DNA of 64,000 nucleotides from Nostoc sp. UHCC 0702 (GTDB lineage Bacteria > Cyanobacteriota > Cyanobacteriia > Cyanobacteriales > Nostocaceae). A program made the position numbers and the translations under genes. Under the pieces are notes generated by a model. That model worked only from the letters and a program-made list of their open reading frames with translations. It made no database searches and was not told where the DNA came from. Positions 17,482 to 27,074 of the stretch are shown here, piece by piece. The DNA lies in contig CP071065.1 of NCBI GenBank assembly GCA_017164015.1, positions 5,594,091-5,658,090 on the forward strand. Direction: 5' to 3'. How positions within the stretch are numbered: the stretch's first letter is position 1; each line of letters begins with the position of its first letter.

Positions 17482-18918
17482 TTATACAGCATATGCTGTT
17501 GCTGTAAAAAGCGAACCTTGGATCGGTTTTTTCTCTTCTAAGGATGCACTACTAATTTTAGCTTCCCATGACATATCATCATTGCCTTTATAACGTGAAA
17601 ATGGGAAGTTCAAGGGGGGATCTTTTACCTCCCCATTCATATGTGCAAGGATGGCTTTACCTATTGCTTCCCCAAAACCAACAGGTACAGCATTCCCTAT
17701 CTGCCGATATTGCTCCATAAGGGGACCACATACGACCCAACTATCTGGAAATTGCTGGATACGTTTATATTCCTGAATACTTAATGGGCGCAGATATTCT
17801 GGATGACAAATATCTGTTGCTGGCATAACTGGGGATGTCACTAAAGTACAGCTTGGTTTATCCCACGATAAGCGTCTGAGGAAACCAGTTTTTCCGCCAC
17901 CTGAATAATAGGATTTTCCTAATGCTTCCTTCTGCAATTCTTCAGGTAGATGTTTCCAGTATTGACCTTCTTTTAACATCCTGTAATACTTTAGCCTCCC
18001 TTCGGGGAACTCGATATACTCTGCCTCACTTTGGCTTAAGTCCGCAATAGATTGACGTAGGGTTCTCCACTTAGCAAGACCAAAATCACCCGTTTCTGAA
18101 TGTGTGGGATATAAATAAGGAACCTTTTTCTTTCCACGATGGCAGATCATGACTATCCTTTCCCTGATTTGGGGGACACCATAATTTGCTGTGTTATAGA
18201 GGTTGAAGCTGATACTGTACCCACCTTTACGAAGTTCATCCACAATGTATTTCAAAGCACCACCTGGCATTTCTTCCCTGGATAAGGGAACACTGCCGTT
18301 TCCTCTTTCCGAATGGGGACGGTGTAACAACGGCGCTGAAAGAAGACCTCTTACATTCTCAATGACGGCATATTTTGGGCTTATTTCTAAGATAAGCTCA
18401 ATGTACTTTAAGAATATATTGCCCCTCTCATCTTTGAAACCACGCCTTGCACCTGCTGTAGAAAAAGCTTGGCAGGGTGGACCACCTAACATAATATCTA
18501 CATCTTCTTTGACTAGTTTGGCATGATCTAGAATGTCCTGAGCGCTGTAAGAAGCTATATCTCCTAAGAGTGCAATGTCTGGCTTGTTTGCAATGATTGT
18601 TTGTCGGCAGTGCTTATCAATCTCACAGGCAAGGGAAATTTCGATACCTGCTTTCTCGAAACCAAGATCAAGCCCCATAGCTCCTGAGAAAAAAGAAATG
18701 GCTTTAACTGCTTGGTGATGATTTTCCTTGTTGTTCCTATCTGTAGGGTCCTTGGTTCGATTAATGTAATCTTGAACTGCTTTTGGCTCCATAACCCACA
18801 CTTTCCCTACCTGTTCTCCCTTGATCTGCCCACCACGCAATAGAGTACGAACCCTTTGCTCAGAAATACCTATTATTGAAGCTGCTTCTTTTGTGGACAA
18901 ATAGGGATTGTTTTTCAT
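17482..18918 (-). CDS. DNA (cytosine-5) methyltransferase with N-terminal helix-turn-helix
   Basis: 478 residues. Residues 5-55 form an excisionase-type winged HTH (LSTKEAASIIGISEQRVRTLLR). C5 methyltransferase motifs follow in order: motif I ISFFSGAMGLDLGF (74-87), motif IV GGPPCQAFS with nucleophile Cys149, motif VI ENVRG (187-191), motif VIII QIRERIVMI, and motif X IGNAVPVGFGEAI. It protects host DNA from the adjacent endonuclease. The fused HTH could let the enzyme repress its own or the endonuclease promoter, as known for some C5 methyltransferases; this is inference here. Confidence 0.93.
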   Translation of the reverse strand: MKNNPYLSTKEAASIIGISEQRVRTLLRGGQIKGEQVGKVWVMEPKAVQDYINRTKDPTDRNNKENHHQAVKAISFFSGAMGLDLGFEKAGIEISLACEIDKHCRQTIIANKPDIALLGDIASYSAQDILDHAKLVKEDVDIMLGGPPCQAFSTAGARRGFKDERGNIFLKYIELILEISPKYAVIENVRGLLSAPLLHRPHSERGNGSVPLSREEMPGGALKYIVDELRKGGYSISFNLYNTANYGVPQIRERIVMICHRGKKKVPYLYPTHSETGDFGLAKWRTLRQSIADLSQSEAEYIEFPEGRLKYYRMLKEGQYWKHLPEELQKEALGKSYYSGGGKTGFLRRLSWDKPSCTLVTSPVMPATDICHPEYLRPLSIQEYKRIQQFPDSWVVCGPLMEQYRQIGNAVPVGFGEAIGKAILAHMNGEVKDPPLNFPFSRYKGNDDMSWEAKISSASLEEKKPIQGSLFTATAYAV

Positions 18919-19016
18919 TTCGCTCTCGAAACTTTTTTTATACCATCAATATCATTATCGGTTGTAGTTGTATTTTAGGATTAAAAGCGCGATCGCATAT
19001 TTTAACTAATCCAATT

Positions 19017-19325
19017 CTATTGCGGTAAACCCTTAACTTGCAACAAATCCAAACCCCTTTCAAATATTTCATTTATTGGCAACATTTGACCATCAGTAGT
19101 CATAAATTTATGGTCTTTTGTTGCCCGAATTATCGAACCATCTTCTAAACAATATTCAAAAACTTCTTGTTGTCCGCGATGATGCCACTGTGCGATCGGT
19201 TGCGTGTAAACATTGCCATTACTATCAACGCTGTACACACTACATTCAATACGTTTTTCTACGATTTCCCCAATCGGAACAAATCCATATTCAACCGTCA
19301 AAACTTCGGTATCATAGCTTAAGCA
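19017..19325 (-). other. N-terminal half of the DnaE split intein
   Basis: Starts at Cys (TGC at 19323-19325) immediately after extein KFAEY and runs 102 residues to the stop. Block A is CLSYDTEVLTVEYG; block B is GSIIRATKDHKFMT with the conserved T-x-x-H (ATKDH). Length and sequence follow the well-known Nostoc punctiforme DnaE intein-N closely. There is no endonuclease domain. Confidence 0.96.
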
Positions 19326-21647
19326 ATATTCGGCGAACTTTAACATATCGTCAAATAATTTCTCAGCTATTTGCTTTTTAACGCCGTTTTTAGTCGCACC
19401 ATCAATAAACTTTTCCTGCTGCTTTTGCATTTCGGAAACTTTCTTTTTACCCATAGCCCGACGCAGCAAGTCAGCTTGTCCTAGAGAATAGCCAGCCATA
19501 TCTTGAGCAATTTTCATAATTTGCTCTTGATAAACCATAATTCCATAGGTTTCATTCAATATCGGTTCTAGAATAGGAGTTTCATATTCTATTGCCTCCT
19601 TTCCATGCTTGCGATTAATAAATTTCGGAATTAACCCCGCATCTAATGGCCCTGGTCGATAAAGTGCCAAAATTGAAGAAATATCTTCAATATTAGAAGG
19701 CTTCAAATCTCTCACTATTTGACGCATTCCCGACGATTCTAATTGAAATATTCCTTCTAATTCACCAGCTTCTAAAAGTTCATAAGATTTTTGTACATCT
19801 TTTGGTAAAGTGCTATGATCACCTTTGGCTAATATCCTCTGAGCTTTTCTTTCCTGACGGGGAATTTCATCTGGATCAAGACGATAGCCATTGGTTTGTT
19901 CAATCAATTCAATGGTTTTTTGAATCAATGTGAGATTTCGCAAACCCAAAAAATCCATCTTTAACAAGCCCATTGATTCCAAGTCTTCCATGAAATACTG
20001 GGTAATCACAGAGCCATCATTATTTCTTTGTAGTGGTACAATTTCATCTAAGGGATCAGCAGAAATCACCACACCTGCTGCATGAACACCAAAGGTTTTG
20101 TTAGTCCCTTCAATTCGGATTGCCATATCAATCCAATGGCGAACTTTTGGGTCATTATCATATTTTTCTTTAAACTCTGGTTCTGGGGTTTCATCAGAAA
20201 TCATCACCTTGAGTTTGGTGGGTTTACCCCGTACCACAGGTATTAATTTCGCCATTTTGTCAGCATCCCCGTAGGGAATATTTAATACTCTGGCGACATC
20301 TTTTAAAACAGCTTTGGAAGTTAGACGGTTAAAGGTAATGATTTGAGCTACCCTATCAGCACCGTATTTTTGAGTTACATAATCAATAACTTGATCCCGT
20401 TTTTCAATGCAGAAATCTGTGTCAATATCAGGCATAGATTTCCGTTCGGGGTTTAAAAAACGCTCAAATAATAGTCCATGATGTACTGGGTCAATATTGG
20501 TAATTCGCATGGCATAGGCAACCAATGAACCAGCAGCAGAACCTCTACCAGGCCCCACAGGAATATTATTATCTCTGGCAAACTTGATGTAGTCCCACAC
20601 AACTAAAAAGTATGTGGAAAAACCCATCTGTTGCAGCATTTTCAATTCATATTCCAATCTGTCTTTGTAGACTTGATCGACTTCGTTTCGGGATTTGCGA
20701 TTTAACCGTTCTAAAAGTCCTTGCCAAGCAATTTCTTCTGCATAAGTATCAGGAGTATGACCAGAGGGAATCGAAGGAGTGGGAATCTGAGGCTCACCCA
20801 TAATATGGTAAGGCTCAACTTTATCGGCAACTTCTTCAGTAGTAGCTATAGCTGAAGCTATGACATCATCTGGCAAATGGTCACGAAATAGCATCCTCAT
20901 CTCTTCAGCAGATTTGAGATATTCAGTACCGCTGTAACGCATCCGATTCTCTTCACTAATTAATTTGCCTGTTTGAATACATAGCAAAGCGTCGTGTGCT
21001 TCTACGTCAAAGCAAGAAATAAAATGAGAGTCATTAGTAGCGACAAATTTAATATTTAGTTCTTGGGCAATTTTGACAATTTCAACATTAACAATCCGGT
21101 CTTCTTGGGAACCGTGGTCTTGAATTTCTAAATAATAATCTTCACCAAATACATCTTTGTACCACTTGGCAATTTTACGAGCTGCGTCTGGTCTACCGCC
21201 GAGAATTGCTTGGGGAATTTCTCCACCCAAACAACCACTAGTGACAATCAAACCTTCACGATATTGTTTTAATAATTCTTTGTTGATGCAAGGACGAGAA
21301 AAAATACCTTTGCCTTGTACACCTTTGAGGTGAGAAATAGTGGTTAATTTAACTAAATTTTTGTAACCTTTTGTATTTTTAGCTAAAACAACTTGATGAT
21401 AACGGGGTCGGCGTTCTTGTTTTTCGATATCGCCGTTGATGATATACATTTCGTTGCCAATAATTGGCTTAATATTTTTACTGCGGCAAATTTTGATTAG
21501 TTCCACAGCGCCATACATGACACCATGATCTGTGAGGGCGATCGCTTTGATTCCCAGTGCGATCGCGCGATCGACCAACTCTGGGAGCTGACTTGCCCCA
21601 TCAAGCAAACTGTAGTCACTGTGAATATGTAATGGCACAAAGGACAT
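19017..21647 (-). CDS. dnaE: DNA polymerase III alpha subunit, N-terminal half with DnaE split intein
   Basis: Replicative polymerase, N-terminal extein plus intein-N. I choose the ATG at 21647 (MSFVPLHIHSDYSLLDGASQ), the usual cyanobacterial start; a frame-open ATG at 21665 adds six residues. The PHP domain lies at the N-terminus (HIHSDYS). The polymerase catalytic region includes GPGRGSAAGSLVAYAM and MPDIDTDF. The extein ends KFAEY and a 102-residue intein half follows, beginning CLSYDTEV. The gene for the C-terminal half is not in this window, so the mature protein must be made by trans-splicing with a product encoded elsewhere. Confidence 0.96.
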   Translation of the reverse strand: MSFVPLHIHSDYSLLDGASQLPELVDRAIALGIKAIALTDHGVMYGAVELIKICRSKNIKPIIGNEMYIINGDIEKQERRPRYHQVVLAKNTKGYKNLVKLTTISHLKGVQGKGIFSRPCINKELLKQYREGLIVTSGCLGGEIPQAILGGRPDAARKIAKWYKDVFGEDYYLEIQDHGSQEDRIVNVEIVKIAQELNIKFVATNDSHFISCFDVEAHDALLCIQTGKLISEENRMRYSGTEYLKSAEEMRMLFRDHLPDDVIASAIATTEEVADKVEPYHIMGEPQIPTPSIPSGHTPDTYAEEIAWQGLLERLNRKSRNEVDQVYKDRLEYELKMLQQMGFSTYFLVVWDYIKFARDNNIPVGPGRGSAAGSLVAYAMRITNIDPVHHGLLFERFLNPERKSMPDIDTDFCIEKRDQVIDYVTQKYGADRVAQIITFNRLTSKAVLKDVARVLNIPYGDADKMAKLIPVVRGKPTKLKVMISDETPEPEFKEKYDNDPKVRHWIDMAIRIEGTNKTFGVHAAGVVISADPLDEIVPLQRNNDGSVITQYFMEDLESMGLLKMDFLGLRNLTLIQKTIELIEQTNGYRLDPDEIPRQERKAQRILAKGDHSTLPKDVQKSYELLEAGELEGIFQLESSGMRQIVRDLKPSNIEDISSILALYRPGPLDAGLIPKFINRKHGKEAIEYETPILEPILNETYGIMVYQEQIMKIAQDMAGYSLGQADLLRRAMGKKKVSEMQKQQEKFIDGATKNGVKKQIAEKLFDDMLKFAEYCLSYDTEVLTVEYGFVPIGEIVEKRIECSVYSVDSNGNVYTQPIAQWHHRGQQEVFEYCLEDGSIIRATKDHKFMTTDGQMLPINEIFERGLDLLQVKGLPQ

Positions 21648-21665
21648 ATGCGTCTCCAACCACAA

Positions 21666-21944
21666 GTCAACTCTATCTCTAGAAAATCCCTTTGAGCAGG
21701 ATTTTCTAAAGTAACGGGATCTTACATTAACTTGTTTGGCAAAATTTCACTTCCGCAACTGATGTTTGAATAATCACATCAGCATGACTCATAGGATTTT
21801 GGATTTGGGATTACCAATAAATAAATTATCTAATCTTGTGGGGTGGGCGTCTCACCCACCCATAAACAAAACGGCAAAAGCCACGTTTTATAGACGAGGC
21901 TTAGATTGCAAAGTTTAACTCAGTGCAGGAGCTTTTAATGTTTT
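21666..21944. repeat. spacer with repeat F copy 1
   Basis: At 21808-21864, the sequence from GGATTACCAATAAATAAATT through the palindrome GGGTGGGCGTCTCACCCACCC matches 29541-29600 closely. It is therefore a dispersed repeat. The remainder is the dnaE upstream region; no promoter box assigned. Confidence 0.55.
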
Positions 21945-22124
21945 TTAATACTGTTGAGGCCCTTTAGCATCACATTCTTTAGTCCAACAACGTTGGAGAA
22001 GTTGAATTCGCCAGGCTTGGGCAAAGCGCCGGGGATTCAACTCTAATTTAGAATCGCGGCTAAACAAGGGTTGGTTAAGATACTGCCAAATAGGGAATTT
22101 AATTTTGTTGTTTTGTGCGGTCAT
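21945..22124 (-). CDS. small basic hypothetical protein
   Basis: 59 residues from the ATG at 22124, beginning MTAQNNKIKFPIWQYLNQPL; the frame stays open upstream to 22187, but the extra 21 residues look non-coding. Rich in Arg, Gln and Trp, no membrane segment, two Cys. It resembles small basic orphans seen in Nostocales; function unknown. Coding status is uncertain: no clear ribosome site precedes the ATG. Confidence 0.45.
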   Translation of the reverse strand: MTAQNNKIKFPIWQYLNQPLFSRDSKLELNPRRFAQAWRIQLLQRCWTKECDAKGPQQY

Positions 22125-22482
22125 AGGAGGAACAAGTATTATAAAAGCGTTGTGGCAGTAGTTGGCATTTTGTGTGTGATCTGCCACATACTGATTTTCT
22201 AGTTCAAGATGACATGATATTTACTCAATTGTCTTGGTGGCAATTGCGGAATCTCACTTGAACTTTTCTACCACATTCGGGCTAGACCAGAAGACAGACT
22301 AAAAGTTCCTCAGTAGGTTGGCACAACTCAAGGTAAATCGTCAAGGTTGTCAGGGGTCAGTTGTCAGTTGTGACTTTTGATTAGTAAGGGTTTCGGGTAT
22401 TTTGAAATTTTTTAACGTGTTTTATGGTGGGCGTAAATCAAGTTAAGTGGTAAGGGTTGTCATTTGTCATTGGTCATTGGTC

Positions 22483-22616
22483 ATATCATGTCCGGTTGAT
22501 TACTTATTACAACCAAAGAACCCCACCCCGCCAAAGCTAAGCTTTGTCTCCCCTCCCCTTAGTAAGGGGAGGGGTTGGGGGTGGGGTACGATGATTGTGG
22601 GAATTATAACTAATTT
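22483..22616. mobile_element. MITE-like element, family B, copy 1
   Basis: Begins ATATCATGTCCGGTTGAT and contains the hallmark complementary blocks ACCCCACCCC.. and ..GGGGTGGGGT around an inner CTCCCCTTAGTAAGGGGAG hairpin, so the whole element can fold on itself. The right end (ATAACTAATTTAGGG) runs into the next element. Sister copies: 34406-34554, 38068-38205, 48868-48990 and 53320-53444. Confidence 0.75.
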
Positions 22617-22762
22617 AGGGCTTACGCAAGTGTCATATTTTTTTCGTTTGGGCAGTACTGGGTCAAAAGTCAATAGTCCAAAAAACCTTGATTAAAGACT
22701 ATTGACTCTGGACTATTGACTGCCATTGCAGAAAATATGTGTGCCAGTTGCGTAAGTCCTGT
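22616..22762. mobile_element. MITE-like element, family C
   Basis: Imperfect terminal inverted repeats AGGGCTTACGCAAGTGTCA and AGGACTTACGCAACTGGCA (right end read inwards) bound 147 bp. The core carries a second inverted pair, AGTCAATAGTCC and GGACTATTGACT. A solo right end of the same family occurs at 48543-48556. Confidence 0.7.
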
Positions 22763-22776
22763 AATTAACCGGTCTT

Positions 22777-24591
22777 CTAATAATGAGTACCGGTTTTGCG
22801 ATGGTTGATGGCAGTAACAGCATCAGGTTGGATTAATTTACCGTTGTCAACGGTTGCATACACTACCCAGTGGTCGCCACATTCCATACGTTGACTGACT
22901 GAACATTCAACATAAGCTAAAGCATCGGTGAGAACTGTGCAGCCATTGTCTGCAATTGTGGTGCTAAAGTTGGCAAATCGGTCTTCGCCTGGGGCAAAAC
23001 TCTTGCGGAAGTGCTTCATGTATTCGGAATGATTGCCTTCAGCTAAGATGTTGAGGGCAAATTTACCACCCGGATACATGAGAGATTCTATTGCCCGGTC
23101 TTTAGCGATCGCAACTGTTAAGCCAGGTGGATTAAAGGTTGCTTGAGATACCCAAGCGCCCAACATCCCAGTGGAAACATCTCCTTGCTTGGCTGTAATC
23201 ACGCAAACTGAACCAACAATCCGCCCCACAGCTTGTTCTGTAGGTGTAGCACTTTGTTGTGGTACGCGGACTTTTCTAGCTTTTTTCAGTCCTTGGGCAA
23301 AGTCTGTACCGACTTCTTCGCAGAATTTGAGAGTGACATCATCGGGTTTAAACTTGACTTTGAGCGTTTCAAACCCAAACCGATATCCAGCATCTCGGAG
23401 TTTACCTTCAATTAAGTCAAAGGCTTCGCCACTCCAGCCATAGGAACCGAAAACCCCTGCGACTTTATTGTTATCACCAACTTTCAGGACAATACCCAAA
23501 GCTGTATGAATGGGGGTAGGTGCATGACCACCGATGGTAGGAGAACCGATGAGAAAGCCATCTGACTTTTCTACAGCAGTTTGGATTTCATCAGGTGTGG
23601 CAAATTCGCAGTTGATTGATTGGACTGCGACTCCTCCTTTGGTTAGTCCGAGAGCGATCGCTTGGGCTAAAGTTGCTGTATTACCATAAGCTGAGGCATA
23701 AAGTAGCGCAACAGAAATCTCTCTGTCTCTTTGAGAACGACTCCATTCTCCATAAGCTTTGGTCAGTTCGATTAAGCCAGTACGCACCAAAGGCCCGTGA
23801 CCAACAGCATACATTCTCACCTGCAAATCTGATATTTTCTCCAAAGCTGCTTCCACATGGCTAGCTTGGGGAGCCATCAGACAATTATAGTAATAACGCT
23901 GGTCTTCCTTGAATGCCTCCCAGTTATCATCAAACACTTCATCCCCACAGATATGAGTTCCAAATAGCTTATCTGTGTAGAGAATTTGGGTTTGTTGGTC
24001 GTAGGTACAAAGTGCTTCCGGCCAGCGGGGACTAGGAATAGGCAAGAATTTTAAAACATGACCCTTACCTAAATCTAAAGTTTCTTTCCCACGCATCGTT
24101 AAGATATTTAAAGCGTCATCTGGGAAAACTGCACGTAAATGAGTAGCAGTCAGCAGAGAACAGACAAAGGTAATGTGTGGTGCCAGTTCTAAAATCGCCT
24201 TGATAGTTGGCACGCGGTTGGGACTAAAATGGCCCAGGATGACATAATCCAACTTTTTCAAGTTGACAGTCTCTTGCAATGCTTCCAGATAAATGGTGGT
24301 AAAGCTTTCACCAGGCGGGTCAATAATTGCGGTTTTCTCACCTGCAATTAAATAGCAATTGGCGGTAGTACCTCTTTCTAATGCGTATTCAATTTCAAAC
24401 CGCAGACGTGACCAACTACGCGCTCTGAGGATTTTAGTATGTGTACCAATGGGAAGAACTTGTACGTCACGGGGTTTGGAATCGCTCATAGATTTACGGT
24501 TAAGTGTGGAAAAAAAATGGAAAAACCGGGTAGATTGCGCCCAGTTTTTAGCAGATTGAATCAAGCCAGTCAGGGAGTTTAGGAGGCTCAT
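22777..24591 (-). CDS. flv1: flavodiiron protein Flv1-type (diflavin flavoprotein)
   Basis: Photoprotective NAD(P)H-linked O2 reduction, normally as a heterodimer with Flv3. 604 residues: beta-lactamase-like domain (about 60-290), flavodoxin domain (about 300-440; ALLYASAYGNT) and a C-terminal flavin reductase domain (about 460-604). The diiron motif HxExDH is replaced by GHFSPNRV, the typical non-canonical Flv1 site. Residues 1-34 are an extension; an ATG at 24489 (MSDSKPRDVQ) matches usual Flv1 starts and may be the true one. Downstream of flv3 on the same strand, the order seen for flv3B-flv1B of Anabaena; A or B type cannot be proven. Confidence 0.93.
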   Translation of the reverse strand: MSLLNSLTGLIQSAKNWAQSTRFFHFFSTLNRKSMSDSKPRDVQVLPIGTHTKILRARSWSRLRFEIEYALERGTTANCYLIAGEKTAIIDPPGESFTTIYLEALQETVNLKKLDYVILGHFSPNRVPTIKAILELAPHITFVCSLLTATHLRAVFPDDALNILTMRGKETLDLGKGHVLKFLPIPSPRWPEALCTYDQQTQILYTDKLFGTHICGDEVFDDNWEAFKEDQRYYYNCLMAPQASHVEAALEKISDLQVRMYAVGHGPLVRTGLIELTKAYGEWSRSQRDREISVALLYASAYGNTATLAQAIALGLTKGGVAVQSINCEFATPDEIQTAVEKSDGFLIGSPTIGGHAPTPIHTALGIVLKVGDNNKVAGVFGSYGWSGEAFDLIEGKLRDAGYRFGFETLKVKFKPDDVTLKFCEEVGTDFAQGLKKARKVRVPQQSATPTEQAVGRIVGSVCVITAKQGDVSTGMLGAWVSQATFNPPGLTVAIAKDRAIESLMYPGGKFALNILAEGNHSEYMKHFRKSFAPGEDRFANFSTTIADNGCTVLTDALAYVECSVSQRMECGDHWVVYATVDNGKLIQPDAVTAINHRKTGTHY

Positions 24592-24801
24592 GGGTTCCTG
24601 GCGGGGGGAGTGCAGGGGAGCAGGGGAGCAGGGGAGCAGGGGAGATGGAGGGATGGGGGGGATGGGGGGGATGAGGGAGATGAGGGGGAGAATAACTAAA
24701 CCCAGTCCCCAGTACCCAGTACCCAGTACCCAGTCCCCAGTACCCAGTACCCAGTACCCAGTCCCCAGTCCCCAGTCCCTAGTCCCCAGTCCCCAGTCCC
24801 T
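24592..24801. repeat. tandem low-complexity arrays between flv3 and flv1
   Basis: GCAGGGGA repeats (24610-24645), GATGGGGG runs and then CCCAGTA/CCCAGTC heptamers (24703-24799) fill the gap. Strand-asymmetric purine tracts; no gene. The arrays sit inside what is probably an flv operon. Confidence 0.65.
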
Positions 24802-26520
24802 CTAGTAGTAATTTCCTACTTTGCGATGGCGAACGGCTGTGAGTGCATCGGGTTTGGACACACGACCTTCATCGACGGTGCAGTATAAAATCCAGTGGTC
24901 GCTGCACTCGATGCTGCTCTGGATTTCACATTCCATGTATGCCAAAGCTTCTGTCAGAATTGGAGAACCGTTTTTAGCGATTCGGGTTTTGACTCCTGCA
25001 AAGCGGTCAGCACCAGGATGCAAGCGCTTGAGGAATTGCTTTTTGAGTTCTTGATAATTTCCTTCTTCTAGGACGTTGAGGACGAAGCGATCGCCTACTT
25101 GCATTAAGGAATCAATGGCGCGGTCTTTGGCTACGGCAATTGTAAATCCTAATGGTTGCAAACTCGCTTGTGATACCCAAGAGGCCAGCATGGCACTTGA
25201 CACATCACCTTTTTTGGTGGTGACTATATATAGCCCGCTGCTAATCCGTCCCAAAGCTTTTTCCATGTTGACATCAAGAGATTTGATCTGCTTGATGTTG
25301 CGTTCTTTTACCAGCAATTGTCCCAAATCTTTACCGGCTTCTTCGCACAACTGATAGGTGGCGGCGGAGGGAACATCTTTAATCCGAATCGCTGGGAAGG
25401 CTTCTTTCACGCCTGAGTCGATAAATTTTCGCCGCAGGGTATCAATGGGTTCATCATCGCCGCCGTAAGACTCAAACAAGCCAACTATTTGCTTGTTCTT
25501 GGCGACAGATAGTAGTGAACTAATAGCAGCTTGAGCAGCAACAGCACTACTTGGGGGCATTCCGATAATTAAACCAGATGCTCTACCTGCTAGTTCTTGG
25601 ATTTCTTGTATTCCAGCAGTACTGAGGTCGATAACTTCTGTGGCTACACCAGTTTTTTGGATGCCTTCAGCTATGGCCATAGCCAGCTGATCGCTATAGC
25701 CGTATTCGGAAACATAAAACAAGCCGACGGTGGTTTCTGCCTTTGCTTGTCTTTGACTCCAATTGTGGTAACACTCGGTTAGCACATCTAAATGATGGTG
25801 CAACAGCGGCCCGTGACCGTTAGCGATAATGTTAATCTTGCCCAGTTCGTTCATTCTCTTCATGGCATTCAAGAGAGAACGAGCGTTGGGGCCCATGAGA
25901 CAGTCATAGTAAAATCTAAAGTCAGCTTCGATCGCCTCTAAGTCTTCGTCAAAGGTGCGATCGTCACAGAAGTGCATCCCAAAGGCATCGCAGGTGAAGA
26001 GGGTTTGGGTTTTGCGATCATAACTAAAGATGGTGTCTGGCCAGTGCAGGTTAGGCGCACTCACGAATTCGATTTCGTGTCCTTTACCAATATTGATGCG
26101 ATCGCCACTTTTCACAATCCGCTTAGAAAACGGATCATGTACCAAACCTTCCAAAAATTGCAGTGCAATTTTTGAGGCTAAAACAGTAGCTCTAGGAGCC
26201 AATTGCAGCACATCTTCCACTAAGCCGCTATGGTCTGGCTCTGTGTGGCTGACAATAATGTAATCAATAGTCTTGGGGTTTACAAGCCCTTTAAGCGTGT
26301 CCAGATACAGCTGACGAAACTTCTGGTGAGAAGTATCAACCAAAACTGTTTGCTCGCCCCTAATTAGATATGAATTGTAAGTCGTACCGTTTTGCAGTCC
26401 GAATTCGATATCGAAGCGATCGCGATCCCAGTCAAGAGAGCGAATCGCTGTGGTGTTAGGGGCAATTTCTACAGTCTGTATAGTTAGCCGATGCTGAACG
26501 TTCTCTGCGATCGCTACCAT
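24802..26520 (-). CDS. flv3: flavodiiron protein Flv3-type (diflavin flavoprotein)
   Basis: 572 residues with the same three-domain plan as its downstream neighbour: metallo-beta-lactamase-like diiron domain (about 30-265), flavodoxin domain (about 270-410; LFYVSEYGYSD) and flavin reductase domain (about 430-572). The canonical diiron motif is intact as SHTEPDHSGLV, plus later H/D ligands (DAFGMHFCDDRTFDED, NGHGPLLHHH). It should reduce O2 to water without releasing ROS. The start codon region contains a HIP1 site (GCGATCGC). Confidence 0.94.
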   Translation of the reverse strand: MVAIAENVQHRLTIQTVEIAPNTTAIRSLDWDRDRFDIEFGLQNGTTYNSYLIRGEQTVLVDTSHQKFRQLYLDTLKGLVNPKTIDYIIVSHTEPDHSGLVEDVLQLAPRATVLASKIALQFLEGLVHDPFSKRIVKSGDRINIGKGHEIEFVSAPNLHWPDTIFSYDRKTQTLFTCDAFGMHFCDDRTFDEDLEAIEADFRFYYDCLMGPNARSLLNAMKRMNELGKINIIANGHGPLLHHHLDVLTECYHNWSQRQAKAETTVGLFYVSEYGYSDQLAMAIAEGIQKTGVATEVIDLSTAGIQEIQELAGRASGLIIGMPPSSAVAAQAAISSLLSVAKNKQIVGLFESYGGDDEPIDTLRRKFIDSGVKEAFPAIRIKDVPSAATYQLCEEAGKDLGQLLVKERNIKQIKSLDVNMEKALGRISSGLYIVTTKKGDVSSAMLASWVSQASLQPLGFTIAVAKDRAIDSLMQVGDRFVLNVLEEGNYQELKKQFLKRLHPGADRFAGVKTRIAKNGSPILTEALAYMECEIQSSIECSDHWILYCTVDEGRVSKPDALTAVRHRKVGNYY

Positions 26521-26859
26521 TATTCGTCTCCGAGCGCAAATAAACAGTATTGTTTCTCTGCCCCCATTGTGCCTATAAATCTTTTTTAAAGTTGTAATAA
26601 AGAATATATTTTGGAAAATTCAACTTGTATCAAGTATTGCTGTTTTTTGGCATTTTTTTTAACTCGAAAAATATCCTAAAATTTACTTTACCTATAAGTA
26701 TCACTTTTTAATTTTTGATATTTCTTGGCATAATTTAAAATCCCAAACATATCATACATAACTTATTTCATTTGGCAAGCTTTTCGTAACAAAAAGCTTG
26801 AATAAGAATTCAGGAGTCAGAATTCAGGAGTCAGAATCAATCAGTAAATATTAAGTAGT
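26521..26859. promoter_or_regulatory. AT-rich upstream region of flv3
   Basis: About 340 bp, AT-rich with short direct repeats (AATTCAGGAGTCAG twice at 26811-26836). It must hold the flv3 promoter. No NtcA box or other operator could be assigned with confidence. Confidence 0.4.
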
Positions 26860-26985
26860 GGCGTGTCAAGCTTAAAATAGTGCATTAATAAATTCTTGTA
26901 GGATGGGCGTCTCGCCCGTCCTAGTGGCGGGCTAGAAGCCCACCCCACAAGAAAATCTATTGCAACATTTTAGCCTAGACACGCC
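26860..26985. mobile_element. MITE-like element, family E
   Basis: 126 bp with imperfect terminal inverted repeats GGCGTGTCAAGCTTAAAATA and GGCGTGTCTAGGCTAAAATG (right end read inwards). The core contains the nested palindromes GGATGGGCGTCTCGCCCGTCC and TGGCGGGCTAGAAGCCCACC, related to repeat F. Non-coding. Confidence 0.7.
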
Positions 26986-27074
26986 CCGCAGGTGGGGTGG
27001 GGTTCTTTTTTTGATTTATGCAAGAAGTCTAATATTTTGAACCACCAAGGCACAAAGACACCAAGAATCAGATT

